From positions 1-64,000 of the forward strand of contig CAVOKZ010000034.1 of the NCBI GenBank assembly GCA_963696625.1: DNA of 64,000 nucleotides, in the 5' to 3' direction. Shown here piece by piece: positions 25,934 through 34,843 of the stretch. Source of the stretch: JAWVFN01 sp963696625. Its GTDB lineage: Bacteria > Actinomycetota > Thermoleophilia > Solirubrobacterales > 70-9. A program made the position numbers and the translations under genes. The notes under the pieces were generated by a model. It did not search any database. It had not been told where the DNA came from and worked only from the letters and a program-made list of their open reading frames with translations. Numbering within the stretch: the first letter of the stretch is position 1; each line of letters opens with the position of its first letter.

Positions 25934-27810
25934 TGTACCTGCTCGAAGAGGACAACGAGGCCGAGCGCCGCTCGCCGATGTCGCTGCGGATCGCCGTCCT
26001 GGCCGGGCTCGCGATCTTCATGTTCAGCGTCATCTTCTTCCGCCTCTGGTACCTGCAGGTGCTCTCGGGCGACCGCTACCTCGCCCGCGCCCAGGACAAC
26101 CAGCTGCGCGAGGTCCGCGAGCAGGGCCCCCGCGGCGAGATCCTCGACAGCCAGGGCAACATCATGGTCGGCAACAAGCTCAACCTCGCGCTCGAGGTCC
26201 TGCCCGACGATCTGCCCTCCGACCCGGCGACGCGGCGCGAGGAGCTGCGGACGCTGGCCCGGGTCGCCGGACTCGACCTCCGCGAGATCCGCAAGACCCT
26301 CGCGGCTCAGGACCCGAGCGTCACCGGCGGCAAGGTGATCATCAAGCGCGACCTCGAGCCCGACGAGATCTACTACCTGCGCGAGCATCAGGCCGCCTTC
26401 CCGGGCGTCGAGGTCGACCGCGTCTTCGTTCGCACCTATCCCGACGGCGATCTCGCGGCGCAGCTGTTCGGCACGCCGGGCCAGGTCTCCGAGGAGCAGC
26501 TCGGGCTCTCGCGCTTCTCGGGCCTCGAGCAGGGCGACGTCGTCGGCCAGTCGGGGGTCGAGTACGAGTACGACCGCTACCTGCGCGGCGGCATCGGCGA
26601 CACCAAGATCCCGATCGACGCCCGCGGCCGGCCGACCGGCAACCCCCAGGTGACCCCGGCCGATCCCGGCGACAACGTGCGGCTGACGGTCGACCCGAGC
26701 GTCCAGGAGACGGGCGAGGCCGCCCTCGGCTCGTTCGGGCTGCCGGGCGCGTTCGTGGCGATGGACGTCCAGACCGGTGCGGTGATCGCGATGGGCTCGA
26801 CCCCGACCTATGACTCGAGCGTGTTCACGAAGCCGTTCTCAAAGGCCAAATACAAGTCGCTGACCTCGAAGAAGAGCGACGCGCCGCTGGTCAACCGCGC
26901 GATCTCGGGCGCCTACCCGACGGGCTCGGTGTTCAAGCCGATCACCGCCGTCGCCGCGCTCGAGGGCGGCCTGCTGACCCCGGCGACCCAGGTCTTCGAC
27001 GGCGGCGTGCTCAAGGTCGACGTGCTCGAGCTCCACAACGCCAAGGACGCCGTGTTCGGCAGCCTGGACATGGCCAACGCGCTGCGCGTCTCCTCCGACA
27101 TCTTCTTCTTCAAGCTCGGGCTCAAGGCGCCGGCGGAAGGCAACGGCGGCCTGATCCAGGACTGGGCGCGGCAGCTCGGCCTCGGCGCCCAAACCGGGAT
27201 CGACCTCCCCGACGAGGCGCAGGGGTTCATCCCGACGCCGGCCTGGCGCGACAAGCTGTTCGCCGAGAAGCAGACCGACCGCCCCTGGACGCTCGGCGAC
27301 AACATCAACCTCTCGGTCGGGCAGGGCGACCTCCAGGCCGATCCGCTGCAGATGGCCGTGGTCTACGCCGCCCTCGCCAACGGCGGCGACGTCGTCGTCC
27401 CGCACGTCGCCGACCGGGTCGAGGACGTCACCGGCAAGGTGCTCCAGGAGGTGCGGCCCCAGGTCAAGCGCCACGTCGACATCGACGAGGCCAATCGCGA
27501 GGCGATCCTCGACGGGCTCCACGCCGCGGCGATGAGCCCGGGCGGCACGTCGTATCCGATCTTCGGCAACTTTCCCGTCGACATCATGGGCAAGACGGGG
27601 ACCGCCGAGCGCGCGCCGAACCCCGACCAGGCCTGGTACGTCGCCGTCGCCCCGTACGACAACCCGCGGATCGTCGTCGCGGTGACGATCGAGAAGGGCG
27701 GCTTCGGCGTCGACACCGCGGCGCCCGTCGCCCAGCAGATCCTCGCCGACTACCTCGACGTCAAGCCGGGCCCGCCCGCGACCAACCCGTCGGTGACGAC
27801 CACCGAATAG
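25933..27810 (+). CDS. mrdA: Penicillin-binding protein 2, transpeptidase of the elongasome
   Basis: The 625-residue class B PBP has a cytosolic start, one membrane helix (AVLAGLAIFMFSVIFFRLWY, about 22-41), a dimerisation/pedestal domain with the class signature RGEILDSQGNIMVGN, and a transpeptidase domain with the active-site triads SVFK (in GAYPTGSVFKPITA), SSD (in RVSSDIFFFKLG) and KTGTAE (in GKTGTAERAP). It cross-links peptidoglycan as the partner of RodA, encoded next. Some actinobacteria lack the lateral elongation set, so its presence suggests rod growth by side-wall insertion. Confidence 0.92.
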   Translation: MYLLEEDNEAERRSPMSLRIAVLAGLAIFMFSVIFFRLWYLQVLSGDRYLARAQDNQLREVREQGPRGEILDSQGNIMVGNKLNLALEVLPDDLPSDPATRREELRTLARVAGLDLREIRKTLAAQDPSVTGGKVIIKRDLEPDEIYYLREHQAAFPGVEVDRVFVRTYPDGDLAAQLFGTPGQVSEEQLGLSRFSGLEQGDVVGQSGVEYEYDRYLRGGIGDTKIPIDARGRPTGNPQVTPADPGDNVRLTVDPSVQETGEAALGSFGLPGAFVAMDVQTGAVIAMGSTPTYDSSVFTKPFSKAKYKSLTSKKSDAPLVNRAISGAYPTGSVFKPITAVAALEGGLLTPATQVFDGGVLKVDVLELHNAKDAVFGSLDMANALRVSSDIFFFKLGLKAPAEGNGGLIQDWARQLGLGAQTGIDLPDEAQGFIPTPAWRDKLFAEKQTDRPWTLGDNINLSVGQGDLQADPLQMAVVYAALANGGDVVVPHVADRVEDVTGKVLQEVRPQVKRHVDIDEANREAILDGLHAAAMSPGGTSYPIFGNFPVDIMGKTGTAERAPNPDQAWYVAVAPYDNPRIVVAVTIEKGGFGVDTAAPVAQQILADYLDVKPGPPATNPSVTTTE

Positions 27811-29012
27811 TGGCCGGCGCGCGCACGACAACCCCACCGGTTCGCCGCCGCCCGGGCGCCGATATCGCCGAACGGCTCAACCTGCCCTACATGGACGGCG
27901 TCCTGATGGCCGCGGCGCTCGGCCTGGTCGCCTTCAGCCTCCTCACCCTCGGCGTCGCGACGGCCGACGACATCCCGGGCGACCCGCTCTACTTCGTCAT
28001 CCGCCAGGGCGCCTACGCGATCGTCGGCCTGATGCTGCTGTTCGCCGTCGCCCGCGTCGACTACTCGCGCTTTCGCGAGCTGCGGGTGGGGATCTACTCG
28101 CTGATGGTCGCCTCGATCTCGCTTGTGCTGCTGTTCGGCGCCGCCGCGCGCGGGTCGCGGCGGCGGATCGAGCTGCCGTTCTTCGGTTTCCAGCCCTCGG
28201 AGTTCGGCAAGGTGCTGCTGATCGTGGCGCTCTCGGCGTTCGTGATCGAGCGCGTACGCAGGGGCTCCGACGCGCGCAAGACGATCCGCATCCTGATCCT
28301 CGGCCTCGCGCCGACGGCGCTGATCTTCCTCCAGCCCGACCTCGGCACCGCGATCGTCTTCGGCGTGATCACGCTCGCGCTGCTGTTCATCTCAGGCACG
28401 AAATGGCAGCACTTTGCCGCTATGGGGGCCGTGGCAGCTATCCTGGCTGTGTTGGCCCTAGTGGTGGCGCCGGCTGCCGGCGTCCCGCTCCTCCGGGGCT
28501 ACCAGGAGGAGCGGCTCACAAGCTTTCTACATCCGAGCGACGACCCGAGCAATTCGAGTTATCAGATCAATCAGGCGCTGATCGCCGTAGGGGCCGGTGG
28601 CAAAACCGGCCGTGGCGATGAAGCGACCCAGACCGATCTTGACTTCCTACCGGAGCGACATACAGATTTCATCTTCGCCGTCATCGGCGAGCGCTTTGGG
28701 TTTCTCGGGGCCGCTCTCGTACTGTCCCTCTACGCCTTGCTCGTCTGGCGGGCGCTGCGCATCATGAAGATGTCGAAGAACTTGTACGGGACCCTGATTG
28801 CCGGCGGTATCGCCGCCATGCTGATGTTCCAGGTGTTCGTGAACATCGGCGTGAACATCGGGATCATGCCCGTAACGGGCGTCACCCTGCCGCTGCTTTC
28901 TTACGGCGGCTCCTCGGTGATCGCGACGTTACTGGCGATCGGTCTTTTGCAGAGCATCCACGTGCAGTCGCAGCTGAATCCTCCCAGTAGGGCAAGGCCC
29001 CTACTGATCTGA
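27810..29012 (+). CDS. rodA: SEDS peptidoglycan polymerase RodA
   Basis: The 400-residue protein has about ten helices with SEDS motifs: FFGFQPSEFGKVLLIVALSAF (near 128), FLQPDLGTAIVFGVITLALL (near 172), LDFLPERHTDFIFAVIGERFG (near 275, with the catalytic-region aspartate) and GVTLPLLSYGGSSVIATLLAIG near the end. It polymerises lipid II with PBP2. GTG start shares one base with the mrdA stop. The basic proline-rich N-terminus (TTPPVRRRPGAD) is cytosolic. Confidence 0.92.
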   Translation: MAGARTTTPPVRRRPGADIAERLNLPYMDGVLMAAALGLVAFSLLTLGVATADDIPGDPLYFVIRQGAYAIVGLMLLFAVARVDYSRFRELRVGIYSLMVASISLVLLFGAAARGSRRRIELPFFGFQPSEFGKVLLIVALSAFVIERVRRGSDARKTIRILILGLAPTALIFLQPDLGTAIVFGVITLALLFISGTKWQHFAAMGAVAAILAVLALVVAPAAGVPLLRGYQEERLTSFLHPSDDPSNSSYQINQALIAVGAGGKTGRGDEATQTDLDFLPERHTDFIFAVIGERFGFLGAALVLSLYALLVWRALRIMKMSKNLYGTLIAGGIAAMLMFQVFVNIGVNIGIMPVTGVTLPLLSYGGSSVIATLLAIGLLQSIHVQSQLNPPSRARPLLI

Positions 29013-29091
29013 GCAGCTCACGCGCACTACAAGCACTGAACGAACGCCGTGTGACGGCGGGCGTCGCGCGCTGCTCGCGAAAGGATTTGAG

Positions 29092-31005
29092 ATGAAGAAG
29101 AACATCCTCGTCACCGTCGACCGCGGGGAGACCCGGGTCGCCGTCCTCGAGGCAAAAGGCCAGCCCACGCGGCTGGCCAAAGAGAAGAAGCCCGCCGCCA
29201 AGGGCGGCAAGGCCAAGCAGAACGGCGGTAACGGCTGGAAGCCCGGGGAGCTCTATGTCGAGCGCCGCGGGCGCCGTTCGATCGTCGGCAACATCTACAA
29301 GGGCCGGGTCGACAACGTCCTGCCCGGAATGGAGGCCGCCTTCGTCGACATCGGCCTCGAGCGAAACGGCTTCCTGCACGTCGACGAGATCGTGCTCCCC
29401 TCGGGCGAGGCGGCGCCCAAGCGCGGCCGCGGCCGCGGGCGCCGCATCGACGAGCTGATCAAGCCGGGCCAGGAGATCATCGTCCAGGCCGTCAAGGACC
29501 CGCTGAAGACCAAGGGCGCGCGGCTTTCGATGCAGCTCTCGGTCGCGGGCCGCTACCTCGTCTACATGCCCTCGGGCGACGGCATCGGCGTCTCCAAGCG
29601 CCTCTCCGACTCCGAGCGCCAGAGGCTGCGCAAGCTGCTCGAAGGCTTCGACTTCGGCGATGGCGGCGTCATCGTCCGCACCGCGGCCCAGGGCGCGAAG
29701 AAGGCCGACTTCGAGCGCGAGGTCGGTTACCTGCACAAGCTCGCCGACGTGGTCAAGCGACGCGCCGAGAAGGCGCCCGACGGAACGATGGTCTTCCAGG
29801 AGGCCGACCTCTCGATCCGGGTGCTCCGCGACGTTCTCGCAGCCGAATTCGAGAGCGCGATCCTCGACGACGAGAAGCAGTTCGAGCGCGTGACCGGCTT
29901 CCTCGAGCGCACGGCGCCCGAGCTGGTAGGCAGCGTCGAGCTCTACAAGGACCCCGAGCCGCTGTTCGAGCGCTGGGACCTCGAGAAGGCATTCCGCTCG
30001 ACACTCGAGCGCCGGGTCGACCTGCCCTCGGGCGGCTACCTGATCATCGACTATGCCGAGGCTCTCACAGTGGTTGACATCAACACCGGCAGCTTCACCG
30101 GCCGCGGCAAGGGCCGGCTCGAGGACACGATCACCCGGGTCAACGTCGAGGCCGCCGAGGAGGTCGTGCGCCAGCTTCGGATGCGCGACATCGGCGGCAT
30201 CATCGTCATCGACTTCATCGACATGGCGCGGGCCAAGAACCGCGACCAGGTGCTGAAGACGCTGCGCAAGGCGCTCGACGAGGACCGCACCAAGAGCTAT
30301 GTGGTCGAGGTCTCGCCGCTGGGCCTGGTCGAGATGACCCGCCAGAACGTCACCGACGGCGTGCGCGAGATCCTCACCAAGCGCTGTCCGACCTGCGACG
30401 GCGAGGGCGTGATCGAGTCCGAGGAGACGGTGGCGATCGGCATCGTGCGCAAGCTGCGCGACGTGATCGCCGAGGACCCGGCGCCCGAGGCCTACCTCGT
30501 GCGCGTCAACCCCAAGGTCGCGGCCGAGCTGCTCGACCCCGAGCACGGCCTGCCCGAGCTCGAGGAGGAGACCGGCAAGCGCTTCCACTTCGAGGGCGGT
30601 TCGGCGCTGTCGCTCGACACCTTCAAGGTCGTCGAGACCGGCACCCGCGAGGAGATCGAGCAGCGCGCGCTGCCGTTCCAGGTCGGCGAAGAGGTGCTGA
30701 TGAAGATCGAGGAGCCGCACATGTACAACGCCGACGACGCCGTCGCCCGCGTCGACTCCTACATCGTCAGCGTCACCGGCGCCGGCCCGCACGTCGGCGA
30801 GCAGCGGATGGTGCGGATCGAGAGCGTCGACCGCTCGACCGCGGTCGCCTCGCTGATCGACAACGGCAGCGGCGGTTCGGCCGCCGAAACTGCAGCTGGG
30901 GAAGGGGATGAAGAGCAGCTAGAATCCTCCGACTCCGGTGGGCGCAGGCGCCGTGGTCGCAGAGGCGGTCGAGGCCGCTCGAAGACGCCCGCCTCAAACG
31001 AGTAA
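29092..31005 (+). CDS. rng: Ribonuclease E/G family endoribonuclease
   Basis: The 637-residue protein starts at ATG 29092 with AAAGGA about 10 nt upstream. An N-terminal S1 domain (about 55-145) carries a Lys/Gly-rich insertion (KEKKPAAKGGKAKQ) ahead of GNIYKGRVDNVLPGMEAAFV. The catalytic core has GGYLIIDYAEALTVVDINTG (near 322) and IVIDFIDM (near 370). The zinc-link is RCPTCDGEGV (near 430). The C-terminal tail is basic (RRRRGRRGGRGRSK) rather than the long scaffold of E. coli RNase E. It cleaves single-stranded AU-rich RNA in rRNA and mRNA processing. It is followed by the L21/L27 genes, a conserved order. Confidence 0.9.
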   Translation: MKKNILVTVDRGETRVAVLEAKGQPTRLAKEKKPAAKGGKAKQNGGNGWKPGELYVERRGRRSIVGNIYKGRVDNVLPGMEAAFVDIGLERNGFLHVDEIVLPSGEAAPKRGRGRGRRIDELIKPGQEIIVQAVKDPLKTKGARLSMQLSVAGRYLVYMPSGDGIGVSKRLSDSERQRLRKLLEGFDFGDGGVIVRTAAQGAKKADFEREVGYLHKLADVVKRRAEKAPDGTMVFQEADLSIRVLRDVLAAEFESAILDDEKQFERVTGFLERTAPELVGSVELYKDPEPLFERWDLEKAFRSTLERRVDLPSGGYLIIDYAEALTVVDINTGSFTGRGKGRLEDTITRVNVEAAEEVVRQLRMRDIGGIIVIDFIDMARAKNRDQVLKTLRKALDEDRTKSYVVEVSPLGLVEMTRQNVTDGVREILTKRCPTCDGEGVIESEETVAIGIVRKLRDVIAEDPAPEAYLVRVNPKVAAELLDPEHGLPELEEETGKRFHFEGGSALSLDTFKVVETGTREEIEQRALPFQVGEEVLMKIEEPHMYNADDAVARVDSYIVSVTGAGPHVGEQRMVRIESVDRSTAVASLIDNGSGGSAAETAAGEGDEEQLESSDSGGRRRRGRRGGRGRSKTPASNE

Positions 31006-31020
31006 CCCAAGAGAAAGCAC

Positions 31021-31407
31021 ATGTACGCAGTCGTAGAGACAGGTGGCAAGCAGTACCGAGTCGAGAAGGGCGACGCCCTGCTCGTCGATCGCCTGCCCGA
31101 AAAGGAGGGCGCGAAGGTCTCGCTGCGCCCGCTGGCTGTGAGCGATGAACAGATGTTGATTGGGTCGGACGCGGAGAAGGCGAAGGTCGAGGCGGTAGTC
31201 GCCGAGCACGTCCGCGGCCCCAAGATCCGCGTCTTCAAGTACAAGGCCAAGAAGGGCTACAAGCGCCAGTCCGGGCACCGCTCGGAGCTGACCCGCCTCG
31301 AGATCACCGGCATCAGCCTTTCGGGCGGCGGCGCTTCGAAGAAGCCCGCCTCAAAGCCCGCATCCAAGAAGGCATCGGCAAAGAAGGAGGCCGCAGATGG
31401 CTCATAA
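31021..31407 (+). CDS. rplU: 50S ribosomal protein L21 with lysine-rich tail
   Basis: The core (residues 1-100) is standard L21: MYAVVETGGKQYRVEKGD, ending with KAKKGYKRQSGHRSELTRLE. It adds a C-terminal Lys/Ala/Ser-rich extension (about 103-128: KKPASKPASKKASAKKEA), probably rRNA-contacting or disordered. ATG has AAGAGAAAG just upstream. It overlaps rpmA by 11 bases, so the two are coupled. Confidence 0.93.
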   Translation: MYAVVETGGKQYRVEKGDALLVDRLPEKEGAKVSLRPLAVSDEQMLIGSDAEKAKVEAVVAEHVRGPKIRVFKYKAKKGYKRQSGHRSELTRLEITGISLSGGGASKKPASKPASKKASAKKEAADGS

Positions 31408-31651
31408 GAAGGGACTCGGATCGAGCCGCAACGGCCGCGATTCAAACCCGAAGATGCTCGGCGTCAAGGTCTTCGCCGGCCAGAAGGTCGGCGGCGGCGA
31501 GATCATCGTCCGCCAGCGCGGCACCCGCTTCTACCCGGGCGACGGCGTCGGCCTCGGTCGCGACCACACGATCTTCGCCACCCGCGCCGGCACGGTCGAG
31601 TTCAAGCCCGGCCGCAAGGGCAAGGTCATCTCGGTCGTCGCGGGCGAGTAG
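31397..31651 (+). CDS. rpmA: 50S ribosomal protein L27
   Basis: The 84-residue protein starts MAHKKGLGSSRNGRDSNPKM, the mature-type N-terminus without a Firmicute-like leader, so it can reach the peptidyl-transferase centre directly. The body GGEIIVRQRGTRFYPGDGVG is canonical. It is encoded in overlap with rplU. Confidence 0.95.
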   Translation: MAHKKGLGSSRNGRDSNPKMLGVKVFAGQKVGGGEIIVRQRGTRFYPGDGVGLGRDHTIFATRAGTVEFKPGRKGKVISVVAGE

Positions 31652-31697
31652 CGCCCGAACCCCCAAAACCCCGCAATGAAGGGGGGCGAATTTCACT

Positions 31698-31743
31698 CGA
31701 ATGAAGACTTGTACCCCGTATGCGGGGTGCAGATCTTCAATCG
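31698..31743 (+). promoter_or_regulatory. Long hairpin holding the start codon of the AbiEi/DUF559 gene
   Basis: The arms GAAGACTTGTACCCCG (31703-31718) and CGGGGTGCAGATCTTC (31722-31738 region) pair with only a few G-T or mismatched positions. Outer TCGA boxes add to the stem. The ATG at 31720-31722 sits in the apical loop. It may terminate the rplU-rpmA transcript, control translation of the following gene, or be a protein-binding operator. Confidence 0.6.
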
Positions 31744-32652
31744 ACCGATGAAACGCCTTGGCGGCTGGCTGAGAGGCAGCACGGAGTGGTCAGCCGTGCC
31801 CAGCTGCTCGGGTTGGGGCTGACGCCGAAGCAGATCGAGCGGCGACTGAGCAGCGGCCGTCTACACCGCCTTCATCGAGGGGTTTACGCCGTGGGGCGGC
31901 CAGGCCTGACTCGACATGGCGGGTGGATGGCCGCGGTGCTCGCCTGCGGGCCGGCCGCCGTGCTGAGCCACCAAAGTGCGGCCGAGCTTTGGGGCATGAC
32001 CCACCGGTCGAGGCGAGTCACGAAGACGTCGGTCACCGTCCCCCCAGATCAAGCCCCGTCCCCATCAGGTGTCCTCGTTCATCGCCGCAGTTTGAGCGAC
32101 GACGACCTCACGACCCGCGAGGGCATCCCGACCACGACCCCGCCGATGACCCTCATAGACCTCGCGACCGGCCTCAGCCCTGCCCGTCTCGAGGCGGCAA
32201 TCAACGAAGCCGACAAGCTGGGTCTCGTCAACGCCGCCGATCTCCCCTCCCTCGTCGCGGGGTTTTCGGGTCGGCCAGGCGTCAAGCGCCTGCGGTCACT
32301 GGTGGACCGCCACGCCTTCCGCCTCACCGACTCGGAGCTCGAGCGCCGCTTCCTGCGCCTGATCCGCGCCGCCCGCCTCCCCGATCCCGAGACCGGGGCC
32401 CACATCGCCGGCTTCAAGGTCGACTTCGTCTGGGCCGACCAGCGCGTGGTCGTCGAGACTGACGGCCTTCGCTTTCACCGCACGCCCGCGTCCCAGGCGC
32501 GAGATCGGAAGCGCGACCAGGCGCTGACCGCCGCCGGGTTCACGCCCCTCCGCTTCACTCACGCGCAGATCCGGTACGAGCCCACTCATGTTGAGCACAC
32601 GCTGCGGCTCGTCCTGGGCGGTGCTGTGGGGCCATCGCCTCGGGCCGGCTAA
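31720..32652 (+). CDS. AbiEi-type N-terminal domain fused to a DUF559/VSR-like nuclease domain
   Basis: Of 310 residues, the N-terminal part (about 15-75: AERQHGVVSRAQLLGLGLTP, then RRLSSGRLHRLHRGVYAVG) is the winged-helix of AbiEi-type antitoxins. The middle (VLSHQSAAELWGM, TRHGIPTTTPxMTLIDLA pattern) links to a C-terminal DUF559/Vsr-like fold (GFKVDFVWADQRVVVETDGL, then HRTPASQARDRKRDQALTAA). The catalytic D and E are visible in KVDFVW and VVVETDG. Such fusions are widespread in actinobacteria; their role (DNA cleavage, defence, repair) is unknown. It stands alone after the L27 gene; ATG 31720 lies in a hairpin loop. Confidence 0.75.
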   Translation: MRGADLQSTDETPWRLAERQHGVVSRAQLLGLGLTPKQIERRLSSGRLHRLHRGVYAVGRPGLTRHGGWMAAVLACGPAAVLSHQSAAELWGMTHRSRRVTKTSVTVPPDQAPSPSGVLVHRRSLSDDDLTTREGIPTTTPPMTLIDLATGLSPARLEAAINEADKLGLVNAADLPSLVAGFSGRPGVKRLRSLVDRHAFRLTDSELERRFLRLIRAARLPDPETGAHIAGFKVDFVWADQRVVVETDGLRFHRTPASQARDRKRDQALTAAGFTPLRFTHAQIRYEPTHVEHTLRLVLGGAVGPSPRAG

Positions 32653-32655
32653 CCA

Positions 32656-32683
32656 GAAAGGGCCGCCCGGAGGCGGCCCTTTC
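32656..32683. terminator. Bidirectional intrinsic terminator
   Basis: A perfect 12-bp stem, GAAAGGGCCGCC/GGCGGCCCTTTC, closes on a CGGA tetraloop between two convergent genes. The A-rich and T-rich stem ends allow function in both directions. Confidence 0.85.
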
Positions 32684-32706
32684 CGTAAAACGGTCTCAGC
32701 CCCGAG

Positions 32707-33378
32707 CTACTTGGTGGGGAAAGACTTGATCAGGTTGCCCGTCACCGTGATCGAGTTCAGCGTGGCAAACGTAGTGGTGCTGCCGTTGCTGAGCCGGATG
32801 AACCAGGTGCCCTTCGGAGACACGCCTGACAAGGCGAGCAGGGCGACGTTCCCGATCGTGCCCGCATAGGGCGAGGTGAGCGTCGAATCGGGGTTGGGGC
32901 ACGGCGGGTGGGCCGGCGGCCCCGTGATCCCGACGCAGGGGCTCGCCGGTGAGTTCGGCGTCTCCGTCGTCGGACCGCTGCTGGTCTCGCTCGGCGCCGG
33001 GGTGAAATGGTTCGGGAACGGAGAGCCGAGACCGGCGGTGCGACCCGTCGGGCCGATCAGCAGGGCGCCGACGGCGCTGGCGAACCCGGGGGCACCGGTG
33101 AACGTCGTGGTCACCGAGATGCCCTTGAATGAGATCTGCTTCCCGTTGAACTTCTTGCTGGTGATCGATCCGATCGGGACCTTGATCACAGGCGCGTCCC
33201 CACCCACCGGGGTGAGCGGGATCGCGGTCGGAGTCGTCTTGGTGATGGTGAAGGTGTTCCCACCCTTCTTCTTCTTCTTCTTCGCGTCGGCGACGCTGCC
33301 CGACACGAGGCCCACAGTCACGCTCATCACGAGCGCGAGAATTCCGATGCCCGCCAGGCGGGCTCGTTTCCTCTTCAT
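32707..33378 (-). CDS. Exported protein with lysine patch and Pro/Ser/Thr linker
   Basis: The 223-residue protein has a signal peptide (residues 1-31; LAGIGILALVMSVTVGLVSG) and a mature start DAKKKKKKGGNTFTI. Two beta-rich segments are separated by a low-complexity linker (PAPSETSSGPTTETPNSP). The C-terminal block (VALLALSGVSPKGTWFIRLS, then NGSTTTFATLNSITVTG) resembles the end of P-type beta-sandwich domains. The ATG has a good ribosome-binding site (AAAGGAGAGG). Exported; function unknown. The lysine patch next to the signal cleavage site is shared with the protein at 11555. Confidence 0.65.
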   Translation of the reverse strand: MKRKRARLAGIGILALVMSVTVGLVSGSVADAKKKKKKGGNTFTITKTTPTAIPLTPVGGDAPVIKVPIGSITSKKFNGKQISFKGISVTTTFTGAPGFASAVGALLIGPTGRTAGLGSPFPNHFTPAPSETSSGPTTETPNSPASPCVGITGPPAHPPCPNPDSTLTSPYAGTIGNVALLALSGVSPKGTWFIRLSNGSTTTFATLNSITVTGNLIKSFPTK

Positions 33379-33472
33379 CTCACACCCTCTCCTTTATTCC
33401 TGAGTACGTGAGGAATCACTGCCCTAATTTGCTGTGGCGCCACCCTGTCCCGCCACCGCAGCTTCTGCCAGC

Positions 33473-33478
33473 TAACGT
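33473..33478 (+). promoter_or_regulatory. -10 box TAACGT of a probable leaderless promoter
   Basis: It ends exactly 6 nt before the obgE ATG at 33485. Confidence 0.55.
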
Positions 33479-33484
33479 CGCGAC

Positions 33485-34768
33485 ATGCTTTTTGACCGAG
33501 CCACGATCCATGTCGAGGGCGGCGCAGGCGGCAACGGCGTGGTCAGCTTCCGCCGCGAGGCCCACGTGCCGCGGGGCGGGCCCGACGGCGGCGACGGCGG
33601 CCGTGGCGGCGACGTGATCCTCGTCTGCGACCCGCAGCGGCGCGACCTCTCCTCGCTCGGGCGCAGCCGCCACTTCCGCGCCGAGCGCGGTTCGCACGGC
33701 CAGGGCGCGCGCCGCCACGGCGCGAGCGGCGCCGACCTCGAGATTCCCGTGCCGGCGGGCACGGTCGTGACGCTGCTCGACGGCTCGACCCGCGAGCTGC
33801 TCGCCGACGGCGACCGGGTCGTGGCCGCCTCAGGCGGCACCGGCGGCCACGGCAACAAGCGCTTCGCCGGGGCCACCCGGCAAGCACCGCGCTTCGCCGA
33901 GAAGGGGCTCGAGGGGGAGTCGGGGGAGATCGAGCTGCACCTGAAGCTGCTCGCCGACGCCGGGCTGATCGGCCAGCCGAACGCCGGCAAGTCCTCGCTG
34001 CTGGCGCGGCTGACCCGCGCCGAGCCCAAGGTCGGCGACTACCCGTTCACAACGCTCGAGCCGGCGCTCGGCACGATCGAGCTCGACGACCGCCAGGTCG
34101 TGCTCGCCGACATCCCCGGCCTGATCGAGGGCGCCGCCGAGGGCGCCGGCCTCGGCCACGAGTTCCTCGCGCACGTCGAGCGCTGCCGCCTGCTCGTGCA
34201 CCTGGTCGAGGTCGAGCCCCCGGAGGGCACGCCGGAGGGCAACTACGAGCAGGTTCGCGCGGAGCTGTCCGAGTACGGCGCCGGGCTCGAGGCGCTGCCG
34301 GAGATCGTCGTCCTCTCCAAGAGCGACCTGCTGCCCAAGGAGGATGTCGCGACCCTCGAGCGCGCCTGGCGCGAGCGGCTCGGCGACGGGGTTGCCGCGG
34401 TGCGCAGCATCTCCTCGGCGACCGGCGCCGGGCTCAACGAGCTGCGCGCCGTGATCGTCCGCGACCTCCCCGCGGCGCAGGCGCCCAGCGCCGAACCCTC
34501 GGAGTTCGAGGCCGAGCACCTCGTCTACCGCCCCGGCGATGAGGAGGGATTCGACGTCGAGCAGCTCTCAGAGCACCGCTTCCGCGTCAACGGGCGCGGC
34601 ATCGAGCTGCTCTTCGCCCGCCACGACACCTCGAACCCCGAGGCGCTCGCCTACCTCGAGCAGCGGCTCAAAGAGATCGGCGTGCTCGCCGAGCTGCGCC
34701 GGCGCGGATTCGCCTCGGGCGACGACGTGGTGATCGGCGAGCTCGAGCTCGAGCTGCACACCGGCTGA
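33485..34768 (+). CDS. obgE: GTPase ObgE/CgtA
   Basis: The 427-residue protein has the glycine-rich Obg fold (residues 1-155: VEGGAGGNGVVSFRREAHVP, GGDGGRGGDV), the GTPase domain with G1 GQPNAGKSS (near 162), the switch region DYPFTTLEP, G3 DIPGLIEGA and NKxD-like SKSD (near 280), and the C-terminal OCT domain (about 345-425) ending in the acidic LELELHTG. Obg couples ribosome assembly and stress responses. The NKxD asparagine is replaced by serine (LSKSDL), a variant also seen in some other Obg proteins. First gene of the obg-proB-ddn-proA-nadD-rsfS run. Confidence 0.92.
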   Translation: MLFDRATIHVEGGAGGNGVVSFRREAHVPRGGPDGGDGGRGGDVILVCDPQRRDLSSLGRSRHFRAERGSHGQGARRHGASGADLEIPVPAGTVVTLLDGSTRELLADGDRVVAASGGTGGHGNKRFAGATRQAPRFAEKGLEGESGEIELHLKLLADAGLIGQPNAGKSSLLARLTRAEPKVGDYPFTTLEPALGTIELDDRQVVLADIPGLIEGAAEGAGLGHEFLAHVERCRLLVHLVEVEPPEGTPEGNYEQVRAELSEYGAGLEALPEIVVLSKSDLLPKEDVATLERAWRERLGDGVAAVRSISSATGAGLNELRAVIVRDLPAAQAPSAEPSEFEAEHLVYRPGDEEGFDVEQLSEHRFRVNGRGIELLFARHDTSNPEALAYLEQRLKEIGVLAELRRRGFASGDDVVIGELELELHTG

Positions 34769-34843
34769 CGGGAAAGCGCGACGGCCTCTGTATCTGCGCC
34801 GGGGCCGGGCTGAAGCCTGACCCCAGCCTAGACTCCTACGCAA

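Noticed and set aside
29092..31005. Full-length RNase E with a degradosome scaffold
   Set aside because: The tail after the zinc-link is short and basic, with no long disordered scaffold; RNase G-like or minimal RNase E/G fits better.
33223..33300. A TTC-repeat run (cccttcttcttcttcttc) as a microsatellite of interest
   Set aside because: It is simply the complement of the lysine codons (AAG) encoding the poly-lysine patch of the minus-strand exported protein.
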